A stretch of DNA of 64,000 bases from Legionella quinlivanii (GCF_900461555.1 NZ_UGOX01000001.1:124001-188000), one strand, 5' to 3'; numbered from the stretch's first letter, positions 27,440 through 36,774 are shown. The notes: generated from the letters alone by a model not told the origin. Numbers and translations are program-made.

Positions 27440-29074
27440 ATGATTGCCATCCTTGAAGCGTATCGTGCCGGATTATTAAACCGCAAATTCTGGTTGTCCA
27501 ATATTATATCAGGCTCTATTGTAGGTGTTGTGGCCTTACCTTTAGCAATGGCATTTGCTATCGCGTCCGGGGCGAAGCCAGAGCAGGGCATTTACACGGC
27601 GATCGTTGCCGGGTTTCTCGTTTCTGTATTTGGCGGCAGCCGTTTACAAATCGCCGGACCAACCGGTGCTTTTATCGTTATCCTTTCTGGCATTACCGCT
27701 AAATACGGCATTGATGGTCTGCAGATTGCCACCATTATGGCGGGTTTTATGCTGTTCTTTTTAGGACTGGCCCGTCTGGGAGTAATCATCAAATTTATCC
27801 CTGATCCAGTGATTGTCGGATTTACAGCAGGGATAGCTGTTATTATCTGGGTTGGACAATGGAAGGACTTTTTTGGTTTACCAGCGATTTCGGGTGAACA
27901 TTTTCATCAAAAACTTTGGCAATTAATTCAAGCCTTACCGCAATTCCATCTGACAACTACCCTGCTTGCTCTTTTTTCTCTGGCAGTGCTTATCATTGCA
28001 CCGCGTATATCTTTTTTAAAGCGTATCCCCGCTCCGTTGATCGCATTGGTTATTGCCACTGCTTTGCAAGCCATCTTTCAGTTTGACGGTGTTAACACAA
28101 TTGGTAAGGCGTTTGGCGGGATTCCGCAAGGCTTGCCTTCACTTAATTTTCCTCCGGTCACAACAGCAAGGATTATTGAACTGATTGGTCCGACGTTCAC
28201 TATTGCCATGCTAGGAGCCATTGAGTCTCTTTTGTCTGCTGTGGTAGCAGACGGAATGGCAGGTACAAAACATAATTCTAATCAGGAGCTGATAGGGCAA
28301 GGTGTGGCCAATATTGTCGCACCGTTTTTGGGCGGATTTGCTGCCACCGGCGCTATCGCGCGAACAGCGACCAACATTCGTAATGGTGGAACCAGTCCTT
28401 TATCCGGAATAGTTCATGCGCTAATGCTGGTGCTGATTATTCTGGTGCTGGCTCCGCTGGCGGTCAATGTGCCTCTGGCGGTTCTGGCGGCCATTTTATT
28501 TGTCGTTTCCTGGAATATGAGTGAAGCCCGTCATTTCATCAAAATGCTTAAGCAGGCTCCGCGCGCGGATATTGTCATTCTCCTGGTCACTTTTGCACTG
28601 ACCATTTTTGCTGATTTGGTGATTGCGGTAAATATTGGGGTGATTCTGGCGGTGTTGCATTTTGTTCGCCGTATGGCCTCCAGTGTTGAAGTTCGTGAGG
28701 CGGATGAAAAAGATATCCAGAAGGAACTAAAAGATAATGGCATTGAAAAACTGCCAGCGGGCACTCAGGTTTATACAGTCGAAGGTCCTTTCTTTTTTGC
28801 AGCGGTTGAAAATTTCGAACATGCGCTGGCCGCTACACATACCGACCCCAAAGTGCTGATCATCCATTTGCGCTGGGTGCCATTTATTGATATCACCGGT
28901 TTGCAAACCTTGAAAGAAGCGATTGGCAATCTTAAGCGCCGCGGTGTGAAAGTTATTCTTTCCGGAGCGAACACACGGGTGACTCACAAACTGGAAAAAG
29001 CGGGAGTGAATGATTTGATTGGCTCGGAGAATATAATGCCAGATATCAGTAAGGCGATTGCCGCCTCGCTTTAG
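27440..29074 (+). CDS. SulP family inorganic anion transporter
   Basis: A 544-residue SLC26/SulP protein. The N-terminal two thirds hold the transmembrane fold with SGSIVGVVALPLAMAFAIAS, KPEQGIYTAIVAGF, and GPTGAFIVI, and helix FTAGIAVIIWVGQ. The C-terminus (about residues 440-544) is a STAS domain with HLRWVPFIDITGLQTL. It should transport sulfate, bicarbonate or another anion; no carbonic anhydrase gene is beside it. Length is normal. Confidence 0.93.
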   Translation: MIAILEAYRAGLLNRKFWLSNIISGSIVGVVALPLAMAFAIASGAKPEQGIYTAIVAGFLVSVFGGSRLQIAGPTGAFIVILSGITAKYGIDGLQIATIMAGFMLFFLGLARLGVIIKFIPDPVIVGFTAGIAVIIWVGQWKDFFGLPAISGEHFHQKLWQLIQALPQFHLTTTLLALFSLAVLIIAPRISFLKRIPAPLIALVIATALQAIFQFDGVNTIGKAFGGIPQGLPSLNFPPVTTARIIELIGPTFTIAMLGAIESLLSAVVADGMAGTKHNSNQELIGQGVANIVAPFLGGFAATGAIARTATNIRNGGTSPLSGIVHALMLVLIILVLAPLAVNVPLAVLAAILFVVSWNMSEARHFIKMLKQAPRADIVILLVTFALTIFADLVIAVNIGVILAVLHFVRRMASSVEVREADEKDIQKELKDNGIEKLPAGTQVYTVEGPFFFAAVENFEHALAATHTDPKVLIIHLRWVPFIDITGLQTLKEAIGNLKRRGVKVILSGANTRVTHKLEKAGVNDLIGSENIMPDISKAIAASL

Positions 29075-29093
29075 GTCAAAAAGCGCCCTAAGC

Positions 29094-29291
29094 CTATGAA
29101 AAATCATCCTCGCCGCCATCGGTTGACTGTGGAGGGAGCGGAGCGCCGGGGATTCTGCGGGTTTCAAAGGCCCATTCGCCTAAATCAATTAATTTACAGC
29201 GCTCCGAGCAAAAAGGGCGAAAGCTGTTTTCCGGCTTCCAGGTATTCGTTTTGCCGCAGATGGGGCAGTTAATTTTTTTTGATTTTTGCAT
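29094..29291 (-). CDS. yacG: DNA gyrase inhibitor YacG
   Basis: A 65-residue zinc protein with the YacG pattern: CPICGK and, later, [15 protein letters not shown] (four cysteines), followed by a flexible acidic tail. YacG binds GyrB and inhibits DNA gyrase. I chose the ATG at 29291 because [14 protein letters not shown] is the usual N-terminus; a start at 29306 would add five residues. Confidence 0.93.
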   Translation of the reverse strand: MQKSKKINCPICGKTNTWKPENSFRPFCSERCKLIDLGEWAFETRRIPGAPLPPQSTDGGEDDFS

Positions 29292-29319
29292 AATGAATAA
29301 TTCCAAAAACTACAGCCAA

Positions 29320-30303
29320 TTATCCCAGGCCATGTCCTGTGTTAAAACCGGGAGCCTGGCCGCATGTAGCAGATGATTCAGGCTTGTTTGCCGTATTATG
29401 AATCAAGGGGGGATAATGATCAGCATCTTTTGTATTAATCTCTGATTTGGATTGTTCTGCAGAAAAAAGCGGCTCATTTTGCAGTGTCTCCAAATGCTGT
29501 CTGGATGTTTTAAGGCTTTTATAGAGCCATTTCTTTTTGGAGTGCTGGTCGCTCAGCTCGACGGCCTGGCTGGCGGCAAACCATGCAAGACCCACGGCCA
29601 AAGCCAATATCCCAAGGCCGAGAACAGGAAAACTTCCAAATCCGGCAAATAAACCCATACTGCTTAACAACCCCGAGAATCCTGAACTAAATCCTGCTAC
29701 CGAACCAAAGGCCCCCGCAAATACGATAAATGCGATTTCCCTTTTTTGCTCAGCGGTTGACCCTTTTACATGTTCTGAATGAAAGCTAAGCAGTAAAAAC
29801 TCATATAAAGGCTCCCTTAAAGCCGATTTGCGCGCATCGCCCTGCAAGGTCAGAACACGTAACCATTGCTGTTTATTTCGTGTAAGGCAAGCCAGGAATT
29901 GCACGTTGAGCGAGAAATCCTGAGCGGAATTTAATTCTGTTTCATTAAGCCAGTTTCTGAGAAACTGATAAAAGTCCTGATTGAAGCCATTATTCGCTTC
30001 GCATTGCCTTTGGTAAGCCAGTTGAGCCTGGTTAATCAGCAGGTAAAATTGATTGAGATATTCTTCTGAGTAGCGCTTGAATTTATCGGATAATTTGTTC
30101 TCTTTTTTCTGAAAATATTGATAGGTCCAGTAAAGGACCGGTATCGATACCAGAGCAAAAAGGCCGCCGCTTAAAACTCCGAGGCTAACTGCGGCACTGC
30201 TGCCTGCAGCCAGCCCAAAGATGGCTACGGAAAGCCCTAAAAAAGGCCAGGCAACTCCGGATGCGGTTCCTAAACCAGCAAATGCAGATCTCAGTAGAGA
30301 CAT
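29320..30303 (-). CDS. Hypothetical membrane protein, effector-like
   Basis: A 327-residue protein with two hydrophobic hairpins: residues about 10-65 (WPFLGLSVAIFGLAAGSSAA and the next segment) and about 195-255 (Gly/Phe-rich FGSVAGFSSGFSGLLSSMG, then LGLGILALAVGLAWFAA). Between them is a soluble helical domain. The C-terminal 60 residues are polar and lack order. No family is recognised. It lies just downstream of an exported-protein gene on the same strand, with a 75-base gap. Architecture resembles membrane-inserting Legionella effectors, but no export evidence exists. Confidence 0.6.
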   Translation of the reverse strand: MSLLRSAFAGLGTASGVAWPFLGLSVAIFGLAAGSSAAVSLGVLSGGLFALVSIPVLYWTYQYFQKKENKLSDKFKRYSEEYLNQFYLLINQAQLAYQRQCEANNGFNQDFYQFLRNWLNETELNSAQDFSLNVQFLACLTRNKQQWLRVLTLQGDARKSALREPLYEFLLLSFHSEHVKGSTAEQKREIAFIVFAGAFGSVAGFSSGFSGLLSSMGLFAGFGSFPVLGLGILALAVGLAWFAASQAVELSDQHSKKKWLYKSLKTSRQHLETLQNEPLFSAEQSKSEINTKDADHYPPLIHNTANKPESSATCGQAPGFNTGHGLG

Positions 30304-30378
30304 ATTCTCTCCTGCTTAATTAAAACGGATGGCCAGGCATTAAAATCCCTGAATAGGCTGTGACCATAAATAACCAGT

Positions 30379-30801
30379 TTAACCTACTGTAAAATCTTCT
30401 CCAATGCCTGGAACTACTTTCCAGTCGCAGTATGCGCCATGATACGCCAGTGCATTAATGTCTGGTTGTGCTGGTCCATTGGCAGTGACTACAAAAACGC
30501 AGGTCTGGGATTCAAATCCCGTTGTTTCCTTGATGGCGGTAATCGTGTAGGCAATATCGAAACTGGCATCATCAGAAAAACCGAATCCATATCGCAAGCC
30601 CCGCGTGGGTGAAATCTGAAATTCATTAACGGGCTGACAGGATTCGTCAACCAGTAAACCTGCCTGGCTGATCATTCTCATCGTTATTTTCCAACTGCCT
30701 TCGGTACTACGGATGTCATGCCAGGTGTGAACATCACAGCGCGGTGAAAAAGCAAATGCAGAGCTGCAAAGGGCCAAGAGACAAAAACCGGCTAATTTCA
30801 T
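30379..30801 (-). CDS. Small exported protein of unknown function
   Basis: A 140-residue protein with a clear signal peptide (FCLLALCSSAFA, cleavage near residue 18). The mature part has four or more cysteines (PRCDVHTW, ESCQPV, QTCVFV, AYCDWKVV) and an alternating strand pattern suggesting a disulfide-stabilised beta-domain. No family is recognised. It is divergent from the next gene, and a Fur-like box lies between the two, so iron control is possible for both. Confidence 0.65.
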   Translation of the reverse strand: MKLAGFCLLALCSSAFAFSPRCDVHTWHDIRSTEGSWKITMRMISQAGLLVDESCQPVNEFQISPTRGLRYGFGFSDDASFDIAYTITAIKETTGFESQTCVFVVTANGPAQPDINALAYHGAYCDWKVVPGIGEDFTVG

Positions 30802-30837
30802 CTTAAATCCATTTAAGCTAGAAGCCGAATATCATAC

Positions 30838-30856
30838 ACGAATGATAATCATTTTC
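30838..30856. promoter_or_regulatory. Putative Fur box
   Basis: The 19 bases match the classical Fur consensus at 15 positions, including the central AATGATAATCATT. It lies between two divergent genes encoding exported proteins. Confidence 0.65.
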
Positions 30857-30939
30857 AATTGAATTTTTATAAATTCAGCAGGTGCTTTTTTCTGAAGAAA
30901 AGTATAAAATTTGCCCATTGGAAAATCAATGGACCCAAC

Positions 30940-31638
30940 ATGATTTATTTCAGCTATCTTTATTTTCTGTTTACAGGAATTTTTCATACTGAAATTCACC
31001 CCTTCTTTTTAGGCGATGCTAAAATCCAGATCATCCGACAGGCTGGCCAGGGAAAAACCCTGGTGCATTTGCACGAAAATGAGAGTACCGCGCTTCAGGC
31101 TGCCAAACTTTATGTGGATTCTAACGGCGGCACATTAATTACCTTACATCATTCCGGAAAACGGAACATTGTTTTCTATCTCAAAAAGCAGCGCTACGAA
31201 TTTGACCCCAATCGCATATTTACTGATGCAGGCATCAAAAAAACCTTAACCCAGTATGGTAACTATTCACCTTCTGCGCATCGTGAAGTCAGACGATTCG
31301 CCAAAGCCATTCTTGAGTTGATTCCTCCCGGCAAAGTCATTGCGGTCCACAACAACCAAGGCTATTCGATTCAGGAGTATTTTCCTAAACATCCCCTGGC
31401 ACCGGATGCCAAGGCATTAAATTATCTGCGCAATTCCAATTTCCGCAATTTTTTCTTTGTGACCCGTCAAGAAGAGTTTCAAAGATTAAAGCGTCTGGCA
31501 TTTAATGTCGCATTACAATCAGACCATGCCCAGGATGACGGTTCTCTGTCTTATTTTTTAGGAAAGGAAAATTATATTAATATTGAAGCCGGATATGGAC
31601 AGTTAACTGCTCAATTGCAAATGTTATTTAATGCCTGA
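30940..31638 (+). CDS. Exported protein with an HxxE/H M14-like pattern, possibly iron regulated
   Basis: A 232-residue protein starting at ATG 30940 with a hydrophobic N-terminal signal (FSYLYFLFTGIFHTEI). The mature part has HLHENESTALQAAKLYV, DPNRIFTDAGIKKTL, FAKAILELIP and AVHNNQGYSIQEYFP. The HxxE (HENE) followed by a later VHNN histidine recalls zinc ligands of M14-like carboxypeptidases and amidases, so a periplasmic metallohydrolase is a plausible guess, not more. A longer TTG-started frame from 30859 would read through a region next to the Fur box and is less likely. A strong terminator follows the stop. Confidence 0.6.
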   Translation: MIYFSYLYFLFTGIFHTEIHPFFLGDAKIQIIRQAGQGKTLVHLHENESTALQAAKLYVDSNGGTLITLHHSGKRNIVFYLKKQRYEFDPNRIFTDAGIKKTLTQYGNYSPSAHREVRRFAKAILELIPPGKVIAVHNNQGYSIQEYFPKHPLAPDAKALNYLRNSNFRNFFFVTRQEEFQRLKRLAFNVALQSDHAQDDGSLSYFLGKENYINIEAGYGQLTAQLQMLFNA

Positions 31639-31640
31639 AT

Positions 31641-31668
31641 AAAAAAGACACCCGAAGGTGTCTTTTTT
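31641..31668. terminator. Bidirectional rho-independent terminator
   Basis: A-tract, GACACC-CGAA-GGTGTC hairpin with a perfect stem and T-tract. It can serve the exported-protein gene on the plus strand and the small DUF1328 gene on the minus strand. Confidence 0.92.
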
Positions 31669-31681
31669 ACCATTGCAAGGA

Positions 31682-31861
31682 TTAAACTGGTGGTGGCGTT
31701 CCGCCGCCAAACAAGTTCAAAATAAGTAAAACAACGAACACAACCAGGAACAGGAAAAACAGAATTTTAGCGATACTGGTTGCTGTGGATGCAATTCCCC
31801 CAAAGCCAAAGGCGCCTGCGATAATTGCAATCACCAGAAAAATAAGTGCCCATCCTAACAT
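31682..31861 (-). CDS. DUF1328/YtjA-like small membrane protein
   Basis: A 59-residue peptide with two membrane helices: [20 protein letters not shown] and [19 protein letters not shown], with [12 protein letters not shown] between and a Pro/Gly-rich end. This is the DUF1328 (YtjA) pattern, a family often induced by envelope or osmotic stress. AGGGAG precedes the ATG. It is short enough to be missed by ordinary ORF length cut-offs. Confidence 0.88.
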   Translation of the reverse strand: MLGWALIFLVIAIIAGAFGFGGIASTATSIAKILFFLFLVVFVVLLILNLFGGGTPPPV

Positions 31862-31946
31862 AGAGATCTCCCTATCTTAAGTTAATGGCATCGTTCAATG
31901 CCTCTCACTTTAATAATAGTCAAATAAGATAGACTAGTAAAATCGA

Positions 31947-32135
31947 CTAGTTCTCATTCGGATCAAAGCTTTCAAACTCATCTTCATTGAAAGGATCGTA
32001 TTTTTCGCGTTGCTTCTCTTTTTTAGCAAGCTCCTTGTCCTGCAGGTCATTGGTTTGCCTGAAAAGCGCATCAATGTCCTCATCAGAGTAATTTCCCTTT
32101 CTATCATTCAGCTTCTTAAATGCATCACTATTCAT
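31947..32135 (-). CDS. Small acidic hypothetical protein
   Basis: A 62-residue, highly charged protein (KKLNDRKGNYSDEDIDALFR; Lys/Glu-rich middle; acidic C-terminus with NEDEFESFDPNEN). No family is recognised. It has no signal or membrane segment and probably lacks much fixed structure. It stands 34 bases downstream of the stop of nothing on its strand; the helical-repeat gene lies upstream of it on the same strand with a 34-base gap, so they may be co-transcribed. Confidence 0.55.
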   Translation of the reverse strand: MNSDAFKKLNDRKGNYSDEDIDALFRQTNDLQDKELAKKEKQREKYDPFNEDEFESFDPNEN

Positions 32136-32169
32136 CGCTCTATTCTATATGGAAGCAGTTTTATATAGT

Positions 32170-34425
32170 TTAGCTCAGGATACTCTGTGCTGCAGCCTCT
32201 TTAATTTCCTGCAATACCAAATCATGCGCTTCTACTTTATGTGCGGCAATACTTTTTGATAATTCAAGCATTTGCTTCAGAAATAAACTTTCCACCGAGT
32301 CAAGTTTGATTGTCGGATTAATTCGGTTATCAGTAAGGCTTAAAGAGTTGTTCAGGAAATTAAGCGCAGTCATGCGCACTTGCTTATTCGTATGATTGAG
32401 TTGAATGGCAATTGCGTTGCAAACCCGGGGTAATTCAAGCTTAATATCGAGTGAACTAGCCCAGGCGCTAAGACAATTGATTGCAGCCAGACATACCGAG
32501 TAAGAATTATTATCAAGCTGTTGAATGATGTAATCAAGTAATTCATGACGAGCTTCCACCGCTAAATTACTGCCCAGGAAGGCTAAAGATTGCAATAATT
32601 CTTCACGGACGGCGACATCTCCCTGCTGCAGTCGGGTTTTGTAATGACTCAGATCAACGGAACATTTCCATGAGGCCAGGCAATTGGCTGCGGCAAGGCG
32701 AACCATTTTACTGGAATCACTGTCAAATATCATTTTTATATTATATGGGTTATTGCCATTAGAATCAGGGGTCGGCAAGACTGTACCAAGGCAGTCCAAT
32801 ACTATTTTGCGGGCATATTGATTAGGTGATTTCAGGTTCAAAACAAGATTGCTTATTGCTTCACTTTGCTCTGCTTTATCCAGTTGTGGGAGCCAGACAA
32901 TTAAACAGCGTGAGATTTCCTGATAATCTATCAAGCTAGCCAGATAGAGCTGTTGTATGATTAAGTGAGCCAATTCGAGCAAAAGAGGCTTTTCTTTAAT
33001 CCATATTCTTAAAAATACCATTGACTCGTTGCGTGCATGACTATTTAACTGGCCTGCTTTAAATTTTCTCAGTACTTCATCGATTATTGTCTGACCGATA
33101 GATGGTTGTATTGGAGCATTTTTATCCTCCGCAGGGATTGGGAGTAATAGCGAAATAAATCGACTAAAATAGCGTACGCATTCATAACCGAGCTCATAAT
33201 CAGAAAAGTGCTTAAATATGGTTTTACTTAAATCTTCAAGATCTTTTTTATCAAGGAGAGCCGCCCATGTTCTGAGACAATTCACAGTTGATTTGCGAAT
33301 CAATAAACTGCTATGTTTCAGAAGCGGGGCAAGATCCTGAACCATTTTTAGAGCGACTGCTGGTCTGTTATTCAATGAAACCTTCCACGTCTGCAAGCAG
33401 TTAAGAATCGCCAAAGGAAACTGCTCAACCTCAGTTTCGGCAAGTTTTTCTTTCAGTTTGGGCAGCAAAGCGATAAGCGATTCCTGATCCATATACAAAC
33501 CCCAGATTTCAATGGTTCCCAAAGTCTGTGTTCTTTCTTCAATTGATCTGGAATTATCCATAAAGCGGTCAACAAGGACTGTCATCCTGTCTCTTAATGT
33601 CGCGCCTTCCAAAATAGGGGCCAGGACTTGCAGCGTTGCTGAATCAGTCTCCCTTTTCATTTTCAAGGTAAATAAGTCGTCGTTCCCCCCTGATAGCTGA
33701 TCATGTAAATCAATACAAGCGTCAACCATCGTACGAACTTTATCGCGGAGTTCGAGTTTTTTGGCAAGCGCTGTTCCAGTCTTTTCAATTTCTGGCTTGT
33801 CTAATTGGCTGAACCAGTAGTTGAGGATGCGGGCTGCGGATTTTCTTGAATTAGAACTTTCTTCACTATTACAGAGCCGTTCAAATAGGCTATTCATAAT
33901 AGCGGCCACATATTGCTTTCCAGTAACAAAAGTTAATTGGATTAGGTATTGATAATCGTAATAACTAGAAACCTGGTTATATTTAAGGGCTAATCGTGTT
34001 TTAAACTGCTCCTCTTTCGGGATAGTTTCTGACAGAGAGAGCCCTCTTATGGCTGCGCTCAACTTTAAGCCACAAAACCGTTCAATGGGGCTAAGCTCAG
34101 GCCTTTCAATCAATTTCTCTAATTGCGTGCCAAGAACCATCAAATGGTCAGGACCTCGATGGCTGATAAACGTCTCCAGGGAGAGAGCCCATTGAACCAT
34201 TAATATTTTCTGGTATCCAACAGCCTCCGCATCGTTTTTTAAAAAAAGCGCCTGTTCGGCAAGGCTTCTAAAATGACAACTCCAACGACGATAGTGTTCA
34301 AATAAAACCCAGGCAGGCATTTGGACTAGAATAGCCCGTTTAAGGGCAGGGGGCTGCTTAAAGAAGATGGTCATAAAACTTTTGCAGGATTTTAATTGGA
34401 TTGAAATTATACACTGCGATACCAA
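32170..34425 (-). CDS. HEAT/ARM-like helical repeat protein
   Basis: A 751-residue protein made of repeated helix pairs. Recurrent blocks such as LLIRKSTVNCLRTWAALLD, MVRLAAANCLASWK, VCLAAINCLSAWASSLD and VRMTALNFLNNSL, each about 40-60 residues apart, follow a HEAT-like pattern with a conserved NCL-W core. Such solenoids bind proteins, often in host-directed effectors. There is no signal peptide. The start may be ATG 34374 (MTIFFKQPPALKRAI) instead of 34425, because the extra N-terminus looks unlike the remainder. No binding partner can be named. Confidence 0.65.
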   Translation of the reverse strand: MVSQCIISIQLKSCKSFMTIFFKQPPALKRAILVQMPAWVLFEHYRRWSCHFRSLAEQALFLKNDAEAVGYQKILMVQWALSLETFISHRGPDHLMVLGTQLEKLIERPELSPIERFCGLKLSAAIRGLSLSETIPKEEQFKTRLALKYNQVSSYYDYQYLIQLTFVTGKQYVAAIMNSLFERLCNSEESSNSRKSAARILNYWFSQLDKPEIEKTGTALAKKLELRDKVRTMVDACIDLHDQLSGGNDDLFTLKMKRETDSATLQVLAPILEGATLRDRMTVLVDRFMDNSRSIEERTQTLGTIEIWGLYMDQESLIALLPKLKEKLAETEVEQFPLAILNCLQTWKVSLNNRPAVALKMVQDLAPLLKHSSLLIRKSTVNCLRTWAALLDKKDLEDLSKTIFKHFSDYELGYECVRYFSRFISLLLPIPAEDKNAPIQPSIGQTIIDEVLRKFKAGQLNSHARNESMVFLRIWIKEKPLLLELAHLIIQQLYLASLIDYQEISRCLIVWLPQLDKAEQSEAISNLVLNLKSPNQYARKIVLDCLGTVLPTPDSNGNNPYNIKMIFDSDSSKMVRLAAANCLASWKCSVDLSHYKTRLQQGDVAVREELLQSLAFLGSNLAVEARHELLDYIIQQLDNNSYSVCLAAINCLSAWASSLDIKLELPRVCNAIAIQLNHTNKQVRMTALNFLNNSLSLTDNRINPTIKLDSVESLFLKQMLELSKSIAAHKVEAHDLVLQEIKEAAAQSILS

Positions 34426-34546
34426 TTGTGAAAAGTAATACTATTGGCCCTCCCTGGCTCGTCTTAGGGACTCATTGCACAGGCTCGTATTCAAGCGATA
34501 AACAGGCTAACATAATAGATATTGAACTGTTTAACTGGATGAGATA

Positions 34547-35188
34547 ATGCGGGAATTTAACTTGCTTGATCAATGTCTTGCTCAAATTGATACGGCAATT
34601 CGCAGCCTTTTGCCGCCGGAAAAACGGGAAACGGCGAGAGTCTCGCCGGCTCAGGGGCTTAAGGAGCCGCATTTAAGCATGCAGGAAAGGAAGCATGTTG
34701 CCGGGCTGATGCGCGTGAATCATGCCGGAGAAGTATGTGCGCAGGCCTTATATCAGGGGCAGGCGCTCACCGCTAACCTGGCTCATGTCAGGGAAAAAAT
34801 GACTCAGGCTGCCAGTGAAGAGGTAGATCACCTCGCCTGGTGTGAGCAGCGTCTGAGGGAACTCGGCAGTGAACCCAGTATTTTAAACCCCGTCTGGTAT
34901 GCAGGCTCTCTCATGCTGGGAGCTGTGGCCGGTCTGGCTGGCGATAAAGTGAGCCTGGGATTTTTGGCCGAAACAGAAAATCAGGTTTCCACACATCTTA
35001 AAAATCATTTAAAAAATCTTCCGGCTCAGGACCGCAAATCACGTGCAATTATTGAGGAAATGGAACAGGATGAAACTAATCATGCCCATGAGGCGATTGA
35101 AGCGGGAGCAATGGAGCTGCCCTTGCCGATAAAAAAGATGATGTCTGTAGTCTCTAAAATAATGACTAAAACCGCTTATTACATCTAA
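34547..35188 (+). CDS. coq7: Demethoxyubiquinone hydroxylase (ubiquinone biosynthesis)
   Basis: A 213-residue ferritin-like diiron monooxygenase that hydroxylates demethoxyubiquinol, the penultimate step of ubiquinone synthesis. Metal-ligand helices are visible: MRVNHAGEVCAQALYQGQ, ASEEVDHLAWCEQRL (E..H), AETENQVSTHL and EMEQDETNHAHEA (E...H). This Coq7-type branch replaces UbiF in many gammaproteobacteria. The next gene starts two bases after the stop, so the two share a transcript. Confidence 0.96.
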   Translation: MREFNLLDQCLAQIDTAIRSLLPPEKRETARVSPAQGLKEPHLSMQERKHVAGLMRVNHAGEVCAQALYQGQALTANLAHVREKMTQAASEEVDHLAWCEQRLRELGSEPSILNPVWYAGSLMLGAVAGLAGDKVSLGFLAETENQVSTHLKNHLKNLPAQDRKSRAIIEEMEQDETNHAHEAIEAGAMELPLPIKKMMSVVSKIMTKTAYYI

Positions 35189-35190
35189 CC

Positions 35191-36516
35191 ATGACTATTT
35201 TATTAATTGCCGCAGCTTTTCTCCTGGTTCTGCTCAATGCGTTTTTTGTGGCGGCAGAATTTGGCATGGTCCGTTTGCGCACGACTCGTGCGGCAATTAT
35301 CGCGGAGGAATATCCCTGGCGCGGCCGCATCCTCGCCAGAGTGCATAGTCAGCTTGACGCCTATCTTTCTGCCTGCCAGTTAGGTATTACCTTGGCTTCT
35401 CTTGGTCTTGGATGGATTGGAGAACCAGCCTTTTCCGAGTTGATTTCCCCGCTGCTGCATCAAATGGGTATTCAAAGTCAGGGGCTCGTTGAATTCATCA
35501 GCTTCGTCTTTGCCTTTTCGCTGCTCTCTTTTTTACACATTGTTGTCGGAGAGCTGATGCCCAAATCCCTGGCGATTCGGCAAAGCGAGCAAATCTCACT
35601 ATGGACTGCTGCTCCTCTCTATTATTTTTACTGGTTGATGTTTCCTATTATCTGGATGCTCAATTATTCATCCAATTTTTTTCTGAAGTTGCTAGGGCTT
35701 GACGTGATTCATCCCGGGGAACAATCCCATTCGAGCGAGGAAATCAAGTTAATCCTGCAATCCAGTCAGCAGCATGGCGAGTTGAGTCCTCAGGAAAGCA
35801 ATATTCTGGCGCAAACCTTAGAGCTTGCTGATCTTCGTGCGGATGATGTTATGCAGTCCTCCAATGACATGATTAAATTGCCCAATCCTGTTGAAAAGGA
35901 TGGTCTGATAGAAATTTTGAACCGTTATCGCTACAGCCGCTATCCCGTTTTTGATCAGAAAACAAAGAAAATCATTGGCCTTTTGCATGTGAAAGACATA
36001 CAACCTTTGCTGCATAGGACAGAAAAGGGTGGTCTTTTGAATCTTCAGGAATTGGTAAGGCCCATTCCTAAAGTGTCTTATCGCATGCCGGCACTGGTTT
36101 TGCTGAGACGATTCCAGGAAGGAATGCCGCATTTTGCTCTGATTGTCAGTCGTCAGGGAGGTATAATTGGCTTTATCACCCTGGATAATCTCCTGCATTT
36201 GGTTCTGGGCGTAATTAAAGACGAGTTTCATAAAACGCAGGATGCCTGGGTTGAACATAAAGACGGATCGCTCACAGTAAAAGGCGATTGCCCGCTTTAT
36301 ACTATTGAGCGTGCCTTGCACAGGGAGCTTAGTTTATCTGAAGAGCAGGAAGAAGAGGCGGCAACCATTGCCGGTTTAATTTTGCATCAGTTAGGATCGG
36401 TGCCGGCAGAAGGTGAAAGCATTGAGTTTAATGATTTTATCGCCAGGATTGAACAGATGCAGGGTGCGAGGATTGCCAAAGTGCGAATTAAACCTCTTGT
36501 CAGAGAAAATGATTAA
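35191..36516 (+). CDS. CNNM/CBS-domain (CorC/HlyC-type) membrane protein
   Basis: A 441-residue protein with an N-terminal DUF21/CNNM membrane domain (residues 1-185, three to four helices, including AYLSACQLGITLASLGLGW and HIVVGELMPKSLAI), a pair of CBS domains (about 205-325, including RYRYSRYPVFDQ and HFALIVSRQGGIIGFITLDN) and a C-terminal CorC/HlyC transporter-associated domain. Members are linked to Mg2+/Co2+ efflux or membrane integrity; 'hemolysin' is a historical name. It follows coq7 by two bases. Confidence 0.92.
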   Translation: MTILLIAAAFLLVLLNAFFVAAEFGMVRLRTTRAAIIAEEYPWRGRILARVHSQLDAYLSACQLGITLASLGLGWIGEPAFSELISPLLHQMGIQSQGLVEFISFVFAFSLLSFLHIVVGELMPKSLAIRQSEQISLWTAAPLYYFYWLMFPIIWMLNYSSNFFLKLLGLDVIHPGEQSHSSEEIKLILQSSQQHGELSPQESNILAQTLELADLRADDVMQSSNDMIKLPNPVEKDGLIEILNRYRYSRYPVFDQKTKKIIGLLHVKDIQPLLHRTEKGGLLNLQELVRPIPKVSYRMPALVLLRRFQEGMPHFALIVSRQGGIIGFITLDNLLHLVLGVIKDEFHKTQDAWVEHKDGSLTVKGDCPLYTIERALHRELSLSEEQEEEAATIAGLILHQLGSVPAEGESIEFNDFIARIEQMQGARIAKVRIKPLVREND

Positions 36517-36582
36517 TTAACAGACGGATTTTAAATAGATATAGCTTAAGTGGCATCGTGTTTTGGTTTAGCCGTGTAAAGC

Positions 36583-36732
36583 CCAATGGCACATACTTAA
36601 GGCTTTATAACCCTAACTCCTACGTCCCTCGGCTTGTCCGAGGGATCCAGGAAACTCATGTCAGGATTGGATCTCTGGATCCCTCGGACAAGCCGAGGAA
36701 CGTAGATAAATATTTTAAGTAAGCGCCATTGG
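36583..36732. repeat. Palindromic MITE-like element, copy 2 with nested inner palindrome
   Basis: Outer inverted ends (36583-36600 and 36715-36732) match at 16 of 18 bases, and an inner pair of 31-base arms (36620-36650 and 36675-36705) match at 30 of 31. The inner core CTACGTCCCTCGGCTTGT also occurs in the element at 20791-20911. The element fills most of the 258-base gap before the phosphate transporter gene. Confidence 0.85.
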
Positions 36733-36774
36733 TATAAACTCTGGCCAAAAGGTCAGATCAACGCATAACTGGAA

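Noticed and set aside
36541-36774. Phosphate-responsive (Pho box) site upstream of the PiT gene
   Set aside because: No repeated CTGTCAT-type units; the gap is mostly a palindromic element.
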